NCBI GenBank assembly: GCA_036389835.1
Contig: DASVWC010000086.1
Coordinates: 1 to 59,270, forward strand
DNA from: AC-37 sp036389835
GTDB lineage: Bacteria > Actinomycetota > Thermoleophilia > Solirubrobacterales > Thermoleophilaceae
Direction: 5' to 3'
Length of the DNA stretch: 59,270 nt
Positions 42,992-51,117 of this stretch are shown piece after piece. The notes under the pieces are model-generated. The model searched no databases. It was given only the letters and a program-made list of their open reading frames with translations, and was not told the DNA's origin. Numbering within the stretch: the stretch's first letter is position 1; each line of letters opens with the position of its first letter. A program made the translations under genes and the position numbers.

Positions 42992-44235
42992 TTCGACGCC
43001 TCAGTCAGTAGCGACGGGAGCGTCGCCTCGATGTCGGCAAGGACAGACCGCAGCACCTCCGGGTTGCTCGGATCCACCCCGTCCGGTCCTTCGCGGACAC
43101 GCAGGGGCAGCTTCGCCGCCAGCGGCGCCAGCCCTTCGGCAAGCTCGGACAGGGTCTCCTCGTCCCCAGAGGTCTCACGGAGGACCTTGAGTACCTCGCC
43201 AAGCGCCTCGTCAGCCCCGGCGTTCGCCCCCCGCGGCGGTGATGTGTTCCAGATGACCCGCTCGACCCAGAGCGCGTCTGCGCCGAGCCCGCAGGCGATC
43301 GCCCGCACCTCCGCATCGAGTTGCTCGCGGTCACGGACTAAGAGCGTGTGCGCCGGGCTCACTCCGAAGATCTCGATCCGGCAGGCGACCAGCCTGTCGT
43401 CAGCGGCAGCGACGGCCGCGTTGAGCTGCTCCTGGGTCTGCGTGAGCAGGTGATCGCTGTCGGCCAGGCGCCCGGCGTCGATCCTTACGACATCCCAACG
43501 GACGTGATCGAGCGGCCGCTCTTGTATCTGAATGGCACCATCAATCACGTCGACGAGCGTCGCGCCCTTCGGCCCGCACTCGCGGGCGTGACGACCCTGG
43601 GTGTTGCCCGAGAAAACGACATGCGGCGCCTCGTGCAGGACAGCACGCTGATGGATGTGCCCGAGCGCCCAGTAGTCGTAGCCGCGAGAGACCAGCTCGT
43701 CCAGTGCACACGGCGCGTAGTCCCCGTGCCCGGCGTAGCCGCCCAGGCAGGTGTGCAGCAGGCCGATATTGACAAGCCCAGACTGGGGCGACGGGTAGCC
43801 GGTAGCGAGGTTCTCGGTGACCGCGCGGGTAGCGAAGCTCTGGCCATGGACGGCAACGCCGATGTCCTCAAACGTCACGGTCTCCGGCCGGGAAGACGAC
43901 AGCAGGCGGACACCCTCGGGCCAGCGCAACGCCTTCGTGACAACACTGGCGGCGTCGTGGTTCCCGCGGATCATCACGACCGGGATTTCGGCCTCGCGCA
44001 GGCGCCCCAGTTCGCTCACCATGTACAGGCCCGTGTGGTAGTCCGGCCAGTCCCCGTCGACGATGTCACCGGCGATCAACAACAGGTCGGCGGTCTCGTC
44101 CAGGCACAGGTCAACCAGCGAGCGCAGCGCCGACCGGGTCGCTCCGCGCATCGCCTCCGCCGGCGCCCCCGGGTACATCGACAGTCCCTTTAGCGGGCTA
44201 TCGAGGTGAACATCGGCGGCGTGAACGAATCTCAT
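42988..44235 (-). CDS. YhaO/SbcD (Mre11)-like DNA exonuclease
   Basis: A 415-residue metallophosphoesterase nuclease. All phosphoesterase motifs are present: VHAADVHLDSP (residues 4-14), LIAGDIVDGDW, IRGNHDAAS, LLHTCLGG and ALGHIHQRAVL. The C-terminal 150 residues are the capping/ATPase-binding part. Together with the overlapping YhaN-like gene it forms an Mre11-Rad50-type pair. The same combination with other partners occurs in anti-phage systems. The start is divergent from the methylase gene, with 185 bases between. Confidence 0.92.
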   Translation of the reverse strand: MRFVHAADVHLDSPLKGLSMYPGAPAEAMRGATRSALRSLVDLCLDETADLLLIAGDIVDGDWPDYHTGLYMVSELGRLREAEIPVVMIRGNHDAASVVTKALRWPEGVRLLSSSRPETVTFEDIGVAVHGQSFATRAVTENLATGYPSPQSGLVNIGLLHTCLGGYAGHGDYAPCALDELVSRGYDYWALGHIHQRAVLHEAPHVVFSGNTQGRHARECGPKGATLVDVIDGAIQIQERPLDHVRWDVVRIDAGRLADSDHLLTQTQEQLNAAVAAADDRLVACRIEIFGVSPAHTLLVRDREQLDAEVRAIACGLGADALWVERVIWNTSPPRGANAGADEALGEVLKVLRETSGDEETLSELAEGLAPLAAKLPLRVREGPDGVDPSNPEVLRSVLADIEATLPSLLTEASK

Positions 44236-44382
44236 GCGGACCGAAAAGCATCCACGGTCCGCCGGATGGAACGAGTTTACGGGCGTCCACGGCGCCGACC
44301 TCCTGCGTTTCCGGCAACAGCAGCGACCGCGGGTCGCCTCGCCCGGCCCTCCCTCCTGCGCGCCTAGGGTCAGAGCATCGAC

Positions 44383-44424
44383 ATGACCGCACTCAGGTCT
44401 ACGCTCCCTGAGATGCTGTCATGA
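44383..44424 (+). CDS. Possible 13-codon leader peptide before the methylase
   Basis: A short frame (MTALRSTLPEMLS) ends with TGA overlapping the methylase ATG as ATGA. TAGGGT at 44365-44370, a -10-like box, lies 12 bases upstream of its ATG. The methylase has no clear Shine-Dalgarno, so translation could be coupled from this leader. There is no experimental or conservation support. Confidence 0.35.
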   Translation: MTALRSTLPEMLS

Positions 44425-46382
44425 CTGTGGGCACAAGTCGGACTTCGCAGGCCCTGCTCGAGCACGTTGACTGGGAGTCCGTCGATAGCAAGGTGCGACG
44501 CCAGCAGAGGAGCCGCGAGCGCCACACGCCCCCGATCTCGATGTATAGGTGGTGGGCACGTCGCCCGCACGGGCTAATCGGCGCACTCCTCGATTCCGCC
44601 CAGGTCCTCCACGACGGCGGTCGCCCCGTCGTCGCCGACCCCTTCAGTGGCGGAGGCACAGTGGCGCTGGAGGCGTTCCTTCGGGGATTCCCGACGTTCG
44701 CGCAAGATCTCCACCCATGGGCAATGACTGGGCTGGCGAGCACGCTCGATCGGGTCTCGGCGGACGAGCTCCGCCGAGCAGGCGACGAATTGCTTGAGGA
44801 GCTAGGTCCGATACGGCGCGCCGCCTACACCAGCCGTTGCCCCGACCATGACGTGGAGGGCCAGGTTCTCGCGACGTTTTGGTCGGGGCTAACACGGTGC
44901 GCCGCCTGCGATCGGACGGTCTACCTCTTTCCCTACTCGATGCTCACGTTGGCAAGCCGACGGAGCGATGAGAAGCGCGCGTGGTGGGGTTGTCGAGCGT
45001 GTGGGACGGTTAGCGAGCGGCCGCTGGCTCGACCTGGGCGCTGCGGCACGTGTGGGCACAAACATGAGCCCCTGAACGAGCGCCTATTGCCTGGACGTCT
45101 GTCGCAATGCCCCCATGGATCCTGTGGCGAGGTGTTCGATCCGTTCGCGACTCGTTTGAAGCACGTCGTGGTCCTCGTCCAACGCGAATGTGTCGTGAAG
45201 GGCTGCCGCGTGACGCACTTCGCTGTCCCGACGGAGAGGGACGAGCGGCTCGGCCGACGCGGCACACGACCGGTGCCAGCATCGCTTCAGGCAGCGATTC
45301 CTCACGGCTTGGAAACTCGTGTCCTGCACCGCGTCGGCTTCGAGCGGTGGATGGATTTGTACCCCCCGCGGCAGCTTCGCGTCATGCTCGCCAGCCTCCG
45401 AGCGGTTGCAGAAGCTGACGTTTCGGACGACATCAGGACGCGCCTTCGCTTGGCGATCAGCGGGGCTGGAGAGATGGCCGGATTCGCTAGCCGGTGGGAC
45501 CGGTTCTACCCCAAGGCCTTTGAAGCCCTCGCCAACCATCGATACGGCGCAACCGGCTTTTCCTGCGAGATCAACCTGCTAGCTGACCGCGGTCGCGGCA
45601 CACTCCCGCGTCGGCTTCGAGCCAGTGCCACTGCAGCGGAGTGGCTCGCTCAGCGGCTGCCCCCGAACGGAGAACGTTCTGCCGGAGCACCGGTGCGTGC
45701 TGTCCCGTCAACCGCGCGCAGGCGCCGTCCGTCGCCACGAACGGTCTACCTCGCTACTGGTTCAAGTGAGCGGCAGCTCGCCGCGGATGGCAGTGTCGAC
45801 CTCGTGTTGACCGACCCGCCGTATTACGACGACGTGCAATACGCGGAGTTGGCAGCGCTTTTCCTCGCGTGGGCGAAAACAGCCAACCTCGTACCCCCAT
45901 CGGTGACGCTGGACCTCGGGTCTGAGGCGGTCCTCAACCGCGCGCGCGGCCTCGATTCCGAGCGCTACCGCGATCTACTCACGCGGATCTTCACCGAGTC
46001 GAAAAGAACGCTACGGCCCAGCGGACGACTCGTAATCACCTTCCACAACACTGATATCCGAGCTTGGTGGGCTCTCGGTCGCGCCCTTTCCGACGCTGAC
46101 TTTGGCATCGACTGCTTGGCTGTCGCTGAGGCAGAAAACGCTACGGACCACCCCAAGCGTGGGCGCTTGGGCTTCACGCGCGACCTTGTCATCGAATGTC
46201 GCGCGCGAGCCACAGAACGTGTGGACGGGCCGCTCATCGCGTCAGGTTCTGCCGGCGCGGAGACGCAGGAGCTCCTCGCGGCTGGACGCGCGATTGCGGC
46301 TATGGACGACGATTCACTTGCCGACTTTACGGCGCGCTTCAAGAGACTGCGCGGCAGCGTGAAGCCATCAAGGATCAACTGA
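44421..46382 (+). CDS. DUF1156-like DNA methyltransferase with internal zinc ribbons
   Basis: A 653-residue adenine- or cytosine-N-type DNA methylase. HTPPISMYRWWARRPHGLIG at residues 35-55 resembles the DUF1156 start. ADPFSGGGTVALEAFLRG (SAM-binding motif I, about residue 73) and VLTDPPYYDDVQYAEL (motif IV, about 465) are far apart. Between them are at least three zinc-binding pairs: TRCAACDRT, WGCRACG then GRCGTCGHK, and QCPHGSCGEVFD. It is the first gene of a plus-strand cassette with ParB-like, SNF2-like and DUF3883 genes. It probably marks host DNA or an element-specific site. Codon use looks less GC-rich than the backbone. Confidence 0.88.
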   Translation: MTVGTSRTSQALLEHVDWESVDSKVRRQQRSRERHTPPISMYRWWARRPHGLIGALLDSAQVLHDGGRPVVADPFSGGGTVALEAFLRGFPTFAQDLHPWAMTGLASTLDRVSADELRRAGDELLEELGPIRRAAYTSRCPDHDVEGQVLATFWSGLTRCAACDRTVYLFPYSMLTLASRRSDEKRAWWGCRACGTVSERPLARPGRCGTCGHKHEPLNERLLPGRLSQCPHGSCGEVFDPFATRLKHVVVLVQRECVVKGCRVTHFAVPTERDERLGRRGTRPVPASLQAAIPHGLETRVLHRVGFERWMDLYPPRQLRVMLASLRAVAEADVSDDIRTRLRLAISGAGEMAGFASRWDRFYPKAFEALANHRYGATGFSCEINLLADRGRGTLPRRLRASATAAEWLAQRLPPNGERSAGAPVRAVPSTARRRRPSPRTVYLATGSSERQLAADGSVDLVLTDPPYYDDVQYAELAALFLAWAKTANLVPPSVTLDLGSEAVLNRARGLDSERYRDLLTRIFTESKRTLRPSGRLVITFHNTDIRAWWALGRALSDADFGIDCLAVAEAENATDHPKRGRLGFTRDLVIECRARATERVDGPLIASGSAGAETQELLAAGRAIAAMDDDSLADFTARFKRLRGSVKPSRIN

Positions 46383-46403
46383 CACCGCCGAGCGATCGAC
46401 GCC

Positions 46404-47744
46404 ATGCACGAGGGACCTGAGTCACGCAGCGCATTCCTTGAGGAGCGGATAGAAGCGGCACGCGCTGCGCACGCGCCCACTTCCGATGTGCCGTTCCGCC
46501 AGCAGCAAGTCGACCTGCCCAAGATCGAAGTTCCCATCGACTTCCCGCTCTATCGCCTCCAAAACGGCAGGACCCACCGTGCGCAGGCGCGGTACATCGA
46601 GACGCATGGCCTACCGCCGGACTTCTTCGAGGATCCGGAAAGCCCTGACGCGCAGCGCGCACAAGGCGAAATCCTCCTTGACATGGCGAGCCTCGCGGAC
46701 CTCGATGTCGACCTCCGCCAGAACCCGGTGCGCGATCCGTTGATCCTCACCTCCGATGGGTTCATCGTCAACGGCAACCGCCGAACTGCGTGGCTGCGCG
46801 AAGAGGGTGTGCGCGAAAACTTGACTGCCGTGGTCCTCCCATCGGACGCAACCGCAGCTGACGTCTACGACACCGAGGTCGAGCTTCAGATGGCTCGGGA
46901 GACAAAGGCGGCGTACAACTGGATCGACCAGGCGCTGCACGTTCGGCTGGGAGTCGAGCAGCTCTATGAGACTCGCCCACCGGACGACACGATTCGTTCC
47001 ATCGCTCGGCGGATGAATACGAACGAGGATGAGGTGAGGGAGATCATCGAGCGGCTTGCGCTCGTCGACCTTTACCTCGAGTGGCTGGGGGAGCCCGGCG
47101 CCTACCACCACATCGGCGACGAGCAAAGCGATTGGTTTCAAGCGTTCGAGGAACTCAGGCAACGCGTCCGTACGCAACAGTTCAGAGGGCTCCCGGAGTT
47201 GCAACAACGGACTATCCGTAATTCTTGTTTCGCAGCCATCAAGGAGAGCGGCGAGTACATGGATATCCGCCAGGTGTTCGCTGCGATGCGCCAGCGGCCC
47301 GAAGAGGTGGTCAACCGCGTTCGGCCTGAGCTGTCAGCCGAGCTAGCGGAAAGGCTAGACGAACCCCTTGGCACGCCGGCCGCAGACGACAGTGTCGCCG
47401 ATGGAGAGCGCGACGACTTACTGGAACAGCTCGCCAGCGCTGAGGACGGTCAGACTCTCCCCCCCGGGGCACAGGTTCTCAACCTCGTTGACGGGCCGGA
47501 GCACGCCCAGGAGGTTGGGCCGCTGCTTGTCCAAGTCGCCCAAGAACTCGAGGACGAGCGGCGGGAGCAACGCCAGCGACTAGGGGCTCTACGGCAAGTT
47601 GAAAAGGCGCTCCGAGCGCTCCAAGGGGTTGAGTTGGACGAGGACACGCCTGCGCTCGACGACATCGCGGGAACCCTTTCAGAGGTCATCGCGCGAGCCG
47701 AAGCATTAGCGGCGGACATCGAGGATCTCTCGCCCGGCGACTGA
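46404..47744 (+). CDS. ParB/sulfiredoxin-fold-like protein in the defence cassette
   Basis: A 446-residue protein. After an N-terminal helix, IDFPLYRLQNGRTHRAQAR, then VDLRQNPVRDPLILTSDGFI and VNGNRRTAWLREEGV show a ParB-type Srx fold, where the GNRR motif binds a nucleotide. A helical DNA-binding-like part follows (IRSIARRMNTNEDEVREII). The C-terminal third is acidic and probably coiled coil. CTP/ATP-binding ParB folds occur in chromosome partition and in defence nucleases; no parA is present, so the role here is not plasmid partition. It lies 21 bases after the methylase and 1 base before the helicase gene. Confidence 0.75.
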   Translation: MHEGPESRSAFLEERIEAARAAHAPTSDVPFRQQQVDLPKIEVPIDFPLYRLQNGRTHRAQARYIETHGLPPDFFEDPESPDAQRAQGEILLDMASLADLDVDLRQNPVRDPLILTSDGFIVNGNRRTAWLREEGVRENLTAVVLPSDATAADVYDTEVELQMARETKAAYNWIDQALHVRLGVEQLYETRPPDDTIRSIARRMNTNEDEVREIIERLALVDLYLEWLGEPGAYHHIGDEQSDWFQAFEELRQRVRTQQFRGLPELQQRTIRNSCFAAIKESGEYMDIRQVFAAMRQRPEEVVNRVRPELSAELAERLDEPLGTPAADDSVADGERDDLLEQLASAEDGQTLPPGAQVLNLVDGPEHAQEVGPLLVQVAQELEDERREQRQRLGALRQVEKALRALQGVELDEDTPALDDIAGTLSEVIARAEALAADIEDLSPGD

Positions 47745-47745
47745 C

Positions 47746-49635
47746 ATGTCGGCCGAGCTTCTGCTCATCGACGGCGGCCAGCGTGTTGAAGTGCGCCTCC
47801 GCGGCGCGAGCGGCCCACGTCTCAGGGAGCTTGAGCACACCCTGATGCTCAACGGGGCACTCCCGTGGGGCGACAGCTTCGTGATGCCCACCCTCGCGTT
47901 CCGGCGCGAGGCCGTCGTGATCGCCCGCCTCTTAGCTGCTCTCAACGATGAAGTGATTTTCGAGCCGGACGTCGAGTCGCTCCTTCGGGCCCATCTGTTC
48001 GAGATCCGCGAGAGGCGACGGGCCGAGGCGAACGAGCTGACGCCGCTCGCTCCAGGCGAGGTTCTCGAGCTCGTCGAAGCGTCAGGACGGTTTCGACCGC
48101 AAGACGCGCTCAACACTCGCCAAATAGAGAATCTTGGCCGCCTTCTAGTCCTGGTCCATGGGGCCAACTTCTCTGTGCCCGGAGCCGGCAAGACTCGGAC
48201 GCTTCTCGCCCTCTATGAGGCCAGTCGAACACGCGAAACGGTCGACAGACTGCTTGTGGTCGCGCCTAAGAATGCCTTCATGTCGTGGGAGGGCGAGATC
48301 GCGGATTGCTATCCCGACGACCGGCCGGCGACGCGGCGTCTGACCGGGGGCCGTGACGGGGTGGGGAGTCTGCTTCTTGAGGATCCCGAAATCGCCCTCA
48401 TCACGTACCAGCTCCTCCCGAACGTTCGGGACCTCGTTGAGGCGTGGAGTCAAAGGCATCGCCTTCATGTGGCACTGGACGAGTCGCATCGCGTCAAGGC
48501 TGGCTTTGGAGGCGTGACGGCCTCGGCGGCATTGGAGCTGTCGGGGGGTGCCCGCAGGCGCGACATCTTGAGCGGTACGCCGCTACCTCACGCGCCGGAG
48601 GACTTGCGCCCGCAGTTCGATTTTCTCTGGCCTGGACAGCGAATACTCCCGGATTTCCGCGTCGTCGCGGAGTCGCCATCAGAAGTCCTCGATCAAGTGC
48701 GTGATTCGGTCGAGGCCCTTTACGTGCGCACCACGAAGGATCAGCTCGACCTGCCGGATTTTGACCTTCAGCCGATCGTTATCGATCTCGGACCACTCCA
48801 GCGCGAGCTGTATGACGTCCTCAGGAGCGAGGCCGCGCGAGCTGCCTCAGGGATGCGCCTGCGGGATCGCCGGTTCTTTCGACTACTAGGACGCCACGTA
48901 ATTCGTCTGCTGCAAACGGCGAGCAACCCCATGCTCTTGACTCATGGTCCTCTGACGGACGAGGAAGAGATGGAGGTGCCGCCTCAGGGTGCACGCGCAT
49001 GGGATCTGCTTCGCGATCTGGCGCGCTATGAGCGTCCGGCGAAGGTGCAAGCGGTCGTAGATCGTGCTTCTCAGCTCGCTGAGAGTGGGCAGAAGGTCCT
49101 TATCTGGACTGGGTTCATCATGAACGTCCAGACTCTCGAGACGCTTCTTGCCGACTACGGACCGGTGGTGCTCTACGGCGCTGTCCCGACTGGGGAGGAA
49201 GGCGATCCGGAGACTCGAGAGGGACGCATACATCGCTTTCATCGCGACCCCGATTGCCGTGTGATGATCGCGAATCCGGCTGCCGCGGGCGAGGGAATCA
49301 GCCTGCACCGTGCTTGCCACCACGCGATCTACCTCGACCGCTCGTTCAACGCGGCCCACTTCCTGCAGTCCGTTGACCGCATTCACCGGCTTGGCTTGGA
49401 ACCCGGTACGACGACGACGATCGAGGTCGTAGAGGCGCGAGATACGATCGACCAACGGGTCGCGGACCGGCTCCGCAGCAAGATCGAGGCGATGTCGGTG
49501 ATCTTGAAAGACCCTGGGCTGGCGGCGCTCGCGTATGACCCAGAAGACGTGATCGAGGACTTCGCGGGCGGCATCGAGCCGGACGATGTAGACGAGATCC
49601 TCGATCACTTGACGGGCGAGCCCGAGGACGACTGA
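47746..49635 (+). CDS. SNF2-type superfamily 2 helicase/translocase
   Basis: A 629-residue SF2 ATPase. The motor has motif I NFSVPGAGKTRTLL (about residues 143-152), RLLVVAPKNAFMSW (Ia), motif II ALDESHRVK (DESH, about 245), ILSGTPLPHAPEDL (III), KVLIWTGFIMNVQTLETLL (IV) and the SNF2-type motifs V/VI ISLHRACHHAIYLDRSF and FLQSVDRIHRLG. The first 120 residues form a unique N-terminal domain. SNF2 motors move along duplex DNA, as DrmD does in DISARM. It is tightly joined to the ParB-like gene in front and to the next gene, 2 bases behind. Confidence 0.9.
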   Translation: MSAELLLIDGGQRVEVRLRGASGPRLRELEHTLMLNGALPWGDSFVMPTLAFRREAVVIARLLAALNDEVIFEPDVESLLRAHLFEIRERRRAEANELTPLAPGEVLELVEASGRFRPQDALNTRQIENLGRLLVLVHGANFSVPGAGKTRTLLALYEASRTRETVDRLLVVAPKNAFMSWEGEIADCYPDDRPATRRLTGGRDGVGSLLLEDPEIALITYQLLPNVRDLVEAWSQRHRLHVALDESHRVKAGFGGVTASAALELSGGARRRDILSGTPLPHAPEDLRPQFDFLWPGQRILPDFRVVAESPSEVLDQVRDSVEALYVRTTKDQLDLPDFDLQPIVIDLGPLQRELYDVLRSEAARAASGMRLRDRRFFRLLGRHVIRLLQTASNPMLLTHGPLTDEEEMEVPPQGARAWDLLRDLARYERPAKVQAVVDRASQLAESGQKVLIWTGFIMNVQTLETLLADYGPVVLYGAVPTGEEGDPETREGRIHRFHRDPDCRVMIANPAAAGEGISLHRACHHAIYLDRSFNAAHFLQSVDRIHRLGLEPGTTTTIEVVEARDTIDQRVADRLRSKIEAMSVILKDPGLAALAYDPEDVIEDFAGGIEPDDVDEILDHLTGEPEDD

Positions 49636-49637
49636 CC

Positions 49638-50587
49638 GTGCCACCTGTGATCAGCCCTGGCCGGGTCACAGCCACATGGCTGATGATCAGGACGCTCGAC
49701 AAACTCGGAGACAGGGCAGACAGGAGCGAAGCGGTCCGCTACGCCCGCCGCAGCGGGCTACGAGGTGGAGGGCTCCCTATCGAGGACGGTCTTCGGCTCG
49801 GCCTGGTCGCCGGGTTCCTCACGGCACACGATGATGAGCTGGCACTCACCGATCTTGGCCACCGCGCCCTCGGCCTCGGAGATTCTGATGACCCCTCGGC
49901 AACGGCCAAGGAGTTCCTCATGTCGGTCATCGTCCTCGCTGAGCCGCCGAGCTGGGTCGCCTGGTGGCAGGGTCAGCCAGGGAGTTTGGACGCGGTGCTC
50001 CCGGACACCACCCGTGAGCTACTTGGGGAATCCGGACTGCTCCCTCCTCCGGGGCTAGAGGACTTGGCACGGTGGGGGTGGTGGAAAGCGTTGGAGGAGG
50101 TCCGTCGCGCACGCGGACGGCGGCCGAGCGCAAGGCCATCGGCGATGCCGGTGAATCGCTAACGGTGCGCTTCGAGCAGGAGCGACTCAGAAGCGACGGG
50201 CGGCCTGACCTTGCCCGCGAGGTCCGTTGGATCGCGCAAGAGAGCGACGCTTACGGCTTCGATGTCCTGAGCTACCGAGGCGCGCGACACGGCGGTGCGC
50301 CGGACGAAGAGCTAGCGATCGAGGTCAAGTCCTCGACCTTGCCGCTGAGCAGCCGCTTCCACTTCTTCCTTACCGGTCACGAGTGGAAGATCGCGACTCA
50401 GCTTGATGAGCGCTACGTGTTCTACTTCTGGCCTGGTGTCGACCCCGGCCCTCCGGCGCGGAGTCGGCAACGTGAACCGATCATGGCGACCGGAGAGACC
50501 GTGGCGGTTCATCTGCCCGGGGGCCCTCCGTGCGGGGAGGAGTGCGCGTGGACTGCCGCGAGCGTTTACTTGAGTGCGGCCGCGTAG
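49638..50587 (+). pseudogene. Winged-helix-like plus DUF3883 nuclease protein, split by apparent -1 frameshift
   Basis: Two frames cover what is probably one gene. Frame A (49638-50162, GTG start, 174 codons) gives a winged-helix-like N domain (LDKLGDRADRSEAVRYARRS, LGLVAGFLTAHDDELALTDL) and LARWGWWKALEEVRRAR. Frame B (open from GTG 50072 to 50587) gives TAAERKAIGDAGESLTVRFE, ESDAYGFDVLSYRG and LAIEVKSST, a DUF3883 domain with PD-(D/E)XK-like E-x-K. The useful parts meet at about 50103-50125 and differ by -1. Known DUF3883 proteins usually carry both halves in one chain. Alternatives are a programmed shift, a natural overlap, or a sequencing error. Confidence 0.65.
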
Positions 50588-50703
50588 ACGGCAAGTTGTG
50601 CGGGAGACGCCCCGTTGGACGCAACATGGCGGGCCGAGCACCGCAGGGAGCGGCTGCTCGCCGGGGAACCGCGGCTGTTCGCCACGGCGTACCCTTGAGA
50701 TGA

Positions 50704-51108
50704 ATGCCACGTCCCGGCGAGGACCCGACCTACGACACGCTTGTGTCATCCCTGCTTCACCGCTTCGCTGGAAGCGATGAGCCGCGCGCGGTCAATACGC
50801 GTGGACTAGACGCACCTCAGCGCATCGGTCGACATACCCCGGATCTCACAGCGTGGCGGCACGGACGGTTCATCATCGGAGTTGCCAGAACTGGCTTTCA
50901 GCTCGACGACGACGAGACGACGGAAGCTTTGGAGGACTTCTTGGCGTGGCGCGATGGCGACGGCGAACGGGCCCTAATCCACCTCTGCGTTCCGGACCGT
51001 TGGGACGATCACGCGCGACAGGCGTTCGCTCGCGCAGGCGGTGACCCAGACGACGAACTAAACGATGTCGGCACAGTTGGCATTCCCGGCGTCGCACCGC
51101 CGGCGTAG
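50704..51108 (+). CDS. Small degenerate nuclease-like hypothetical protein
   Basis: A 134-residue protein without a sure family. RIGRHTPDLTAWRHGRFIIGVARTG has the spacing of a PD-(D/E)XK core split in two: PD and then a strand with V-A-R in place of E-x-K. The catalytic Glu and Lys are missing, so it is likely inactive as a nuclease and may bind DNA or a partner. ETTEALEDFLAWRDGDGERA follows. It ends the plus-strand cassette and converges with the relaxase. ATG at 50700 in another frame is a shadow. Confidence 0.55.
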   Translation: MPRPGEDPTYDTLVSSLLHRFAGSDEPRAVNTRGLDAPQRIGRHTPDLTAWRHGRFIIGVARTGFQLDDDETTEALEDFLAWRDGDGERALIHLCVPDRWDDHARQAFARAGGDPDDELNDVGTVGIPGVAPPA

Positions 51109-51117
51109 CTCGCAAAC

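Noticed and set aside
46404..47744. Plasmid partition ParB
   Set aside because: No ParA gene or parS-like repeats nearby, and it is embedded between methylase and helicase genes.
37875..50587. A standard DISARM, BREX or Druantia system
   Set aside because: No DUF1998 (DrmB), DrmA, PglZ, BrxL or Druantia DruE-type gene is seen; only single parts resemble them.
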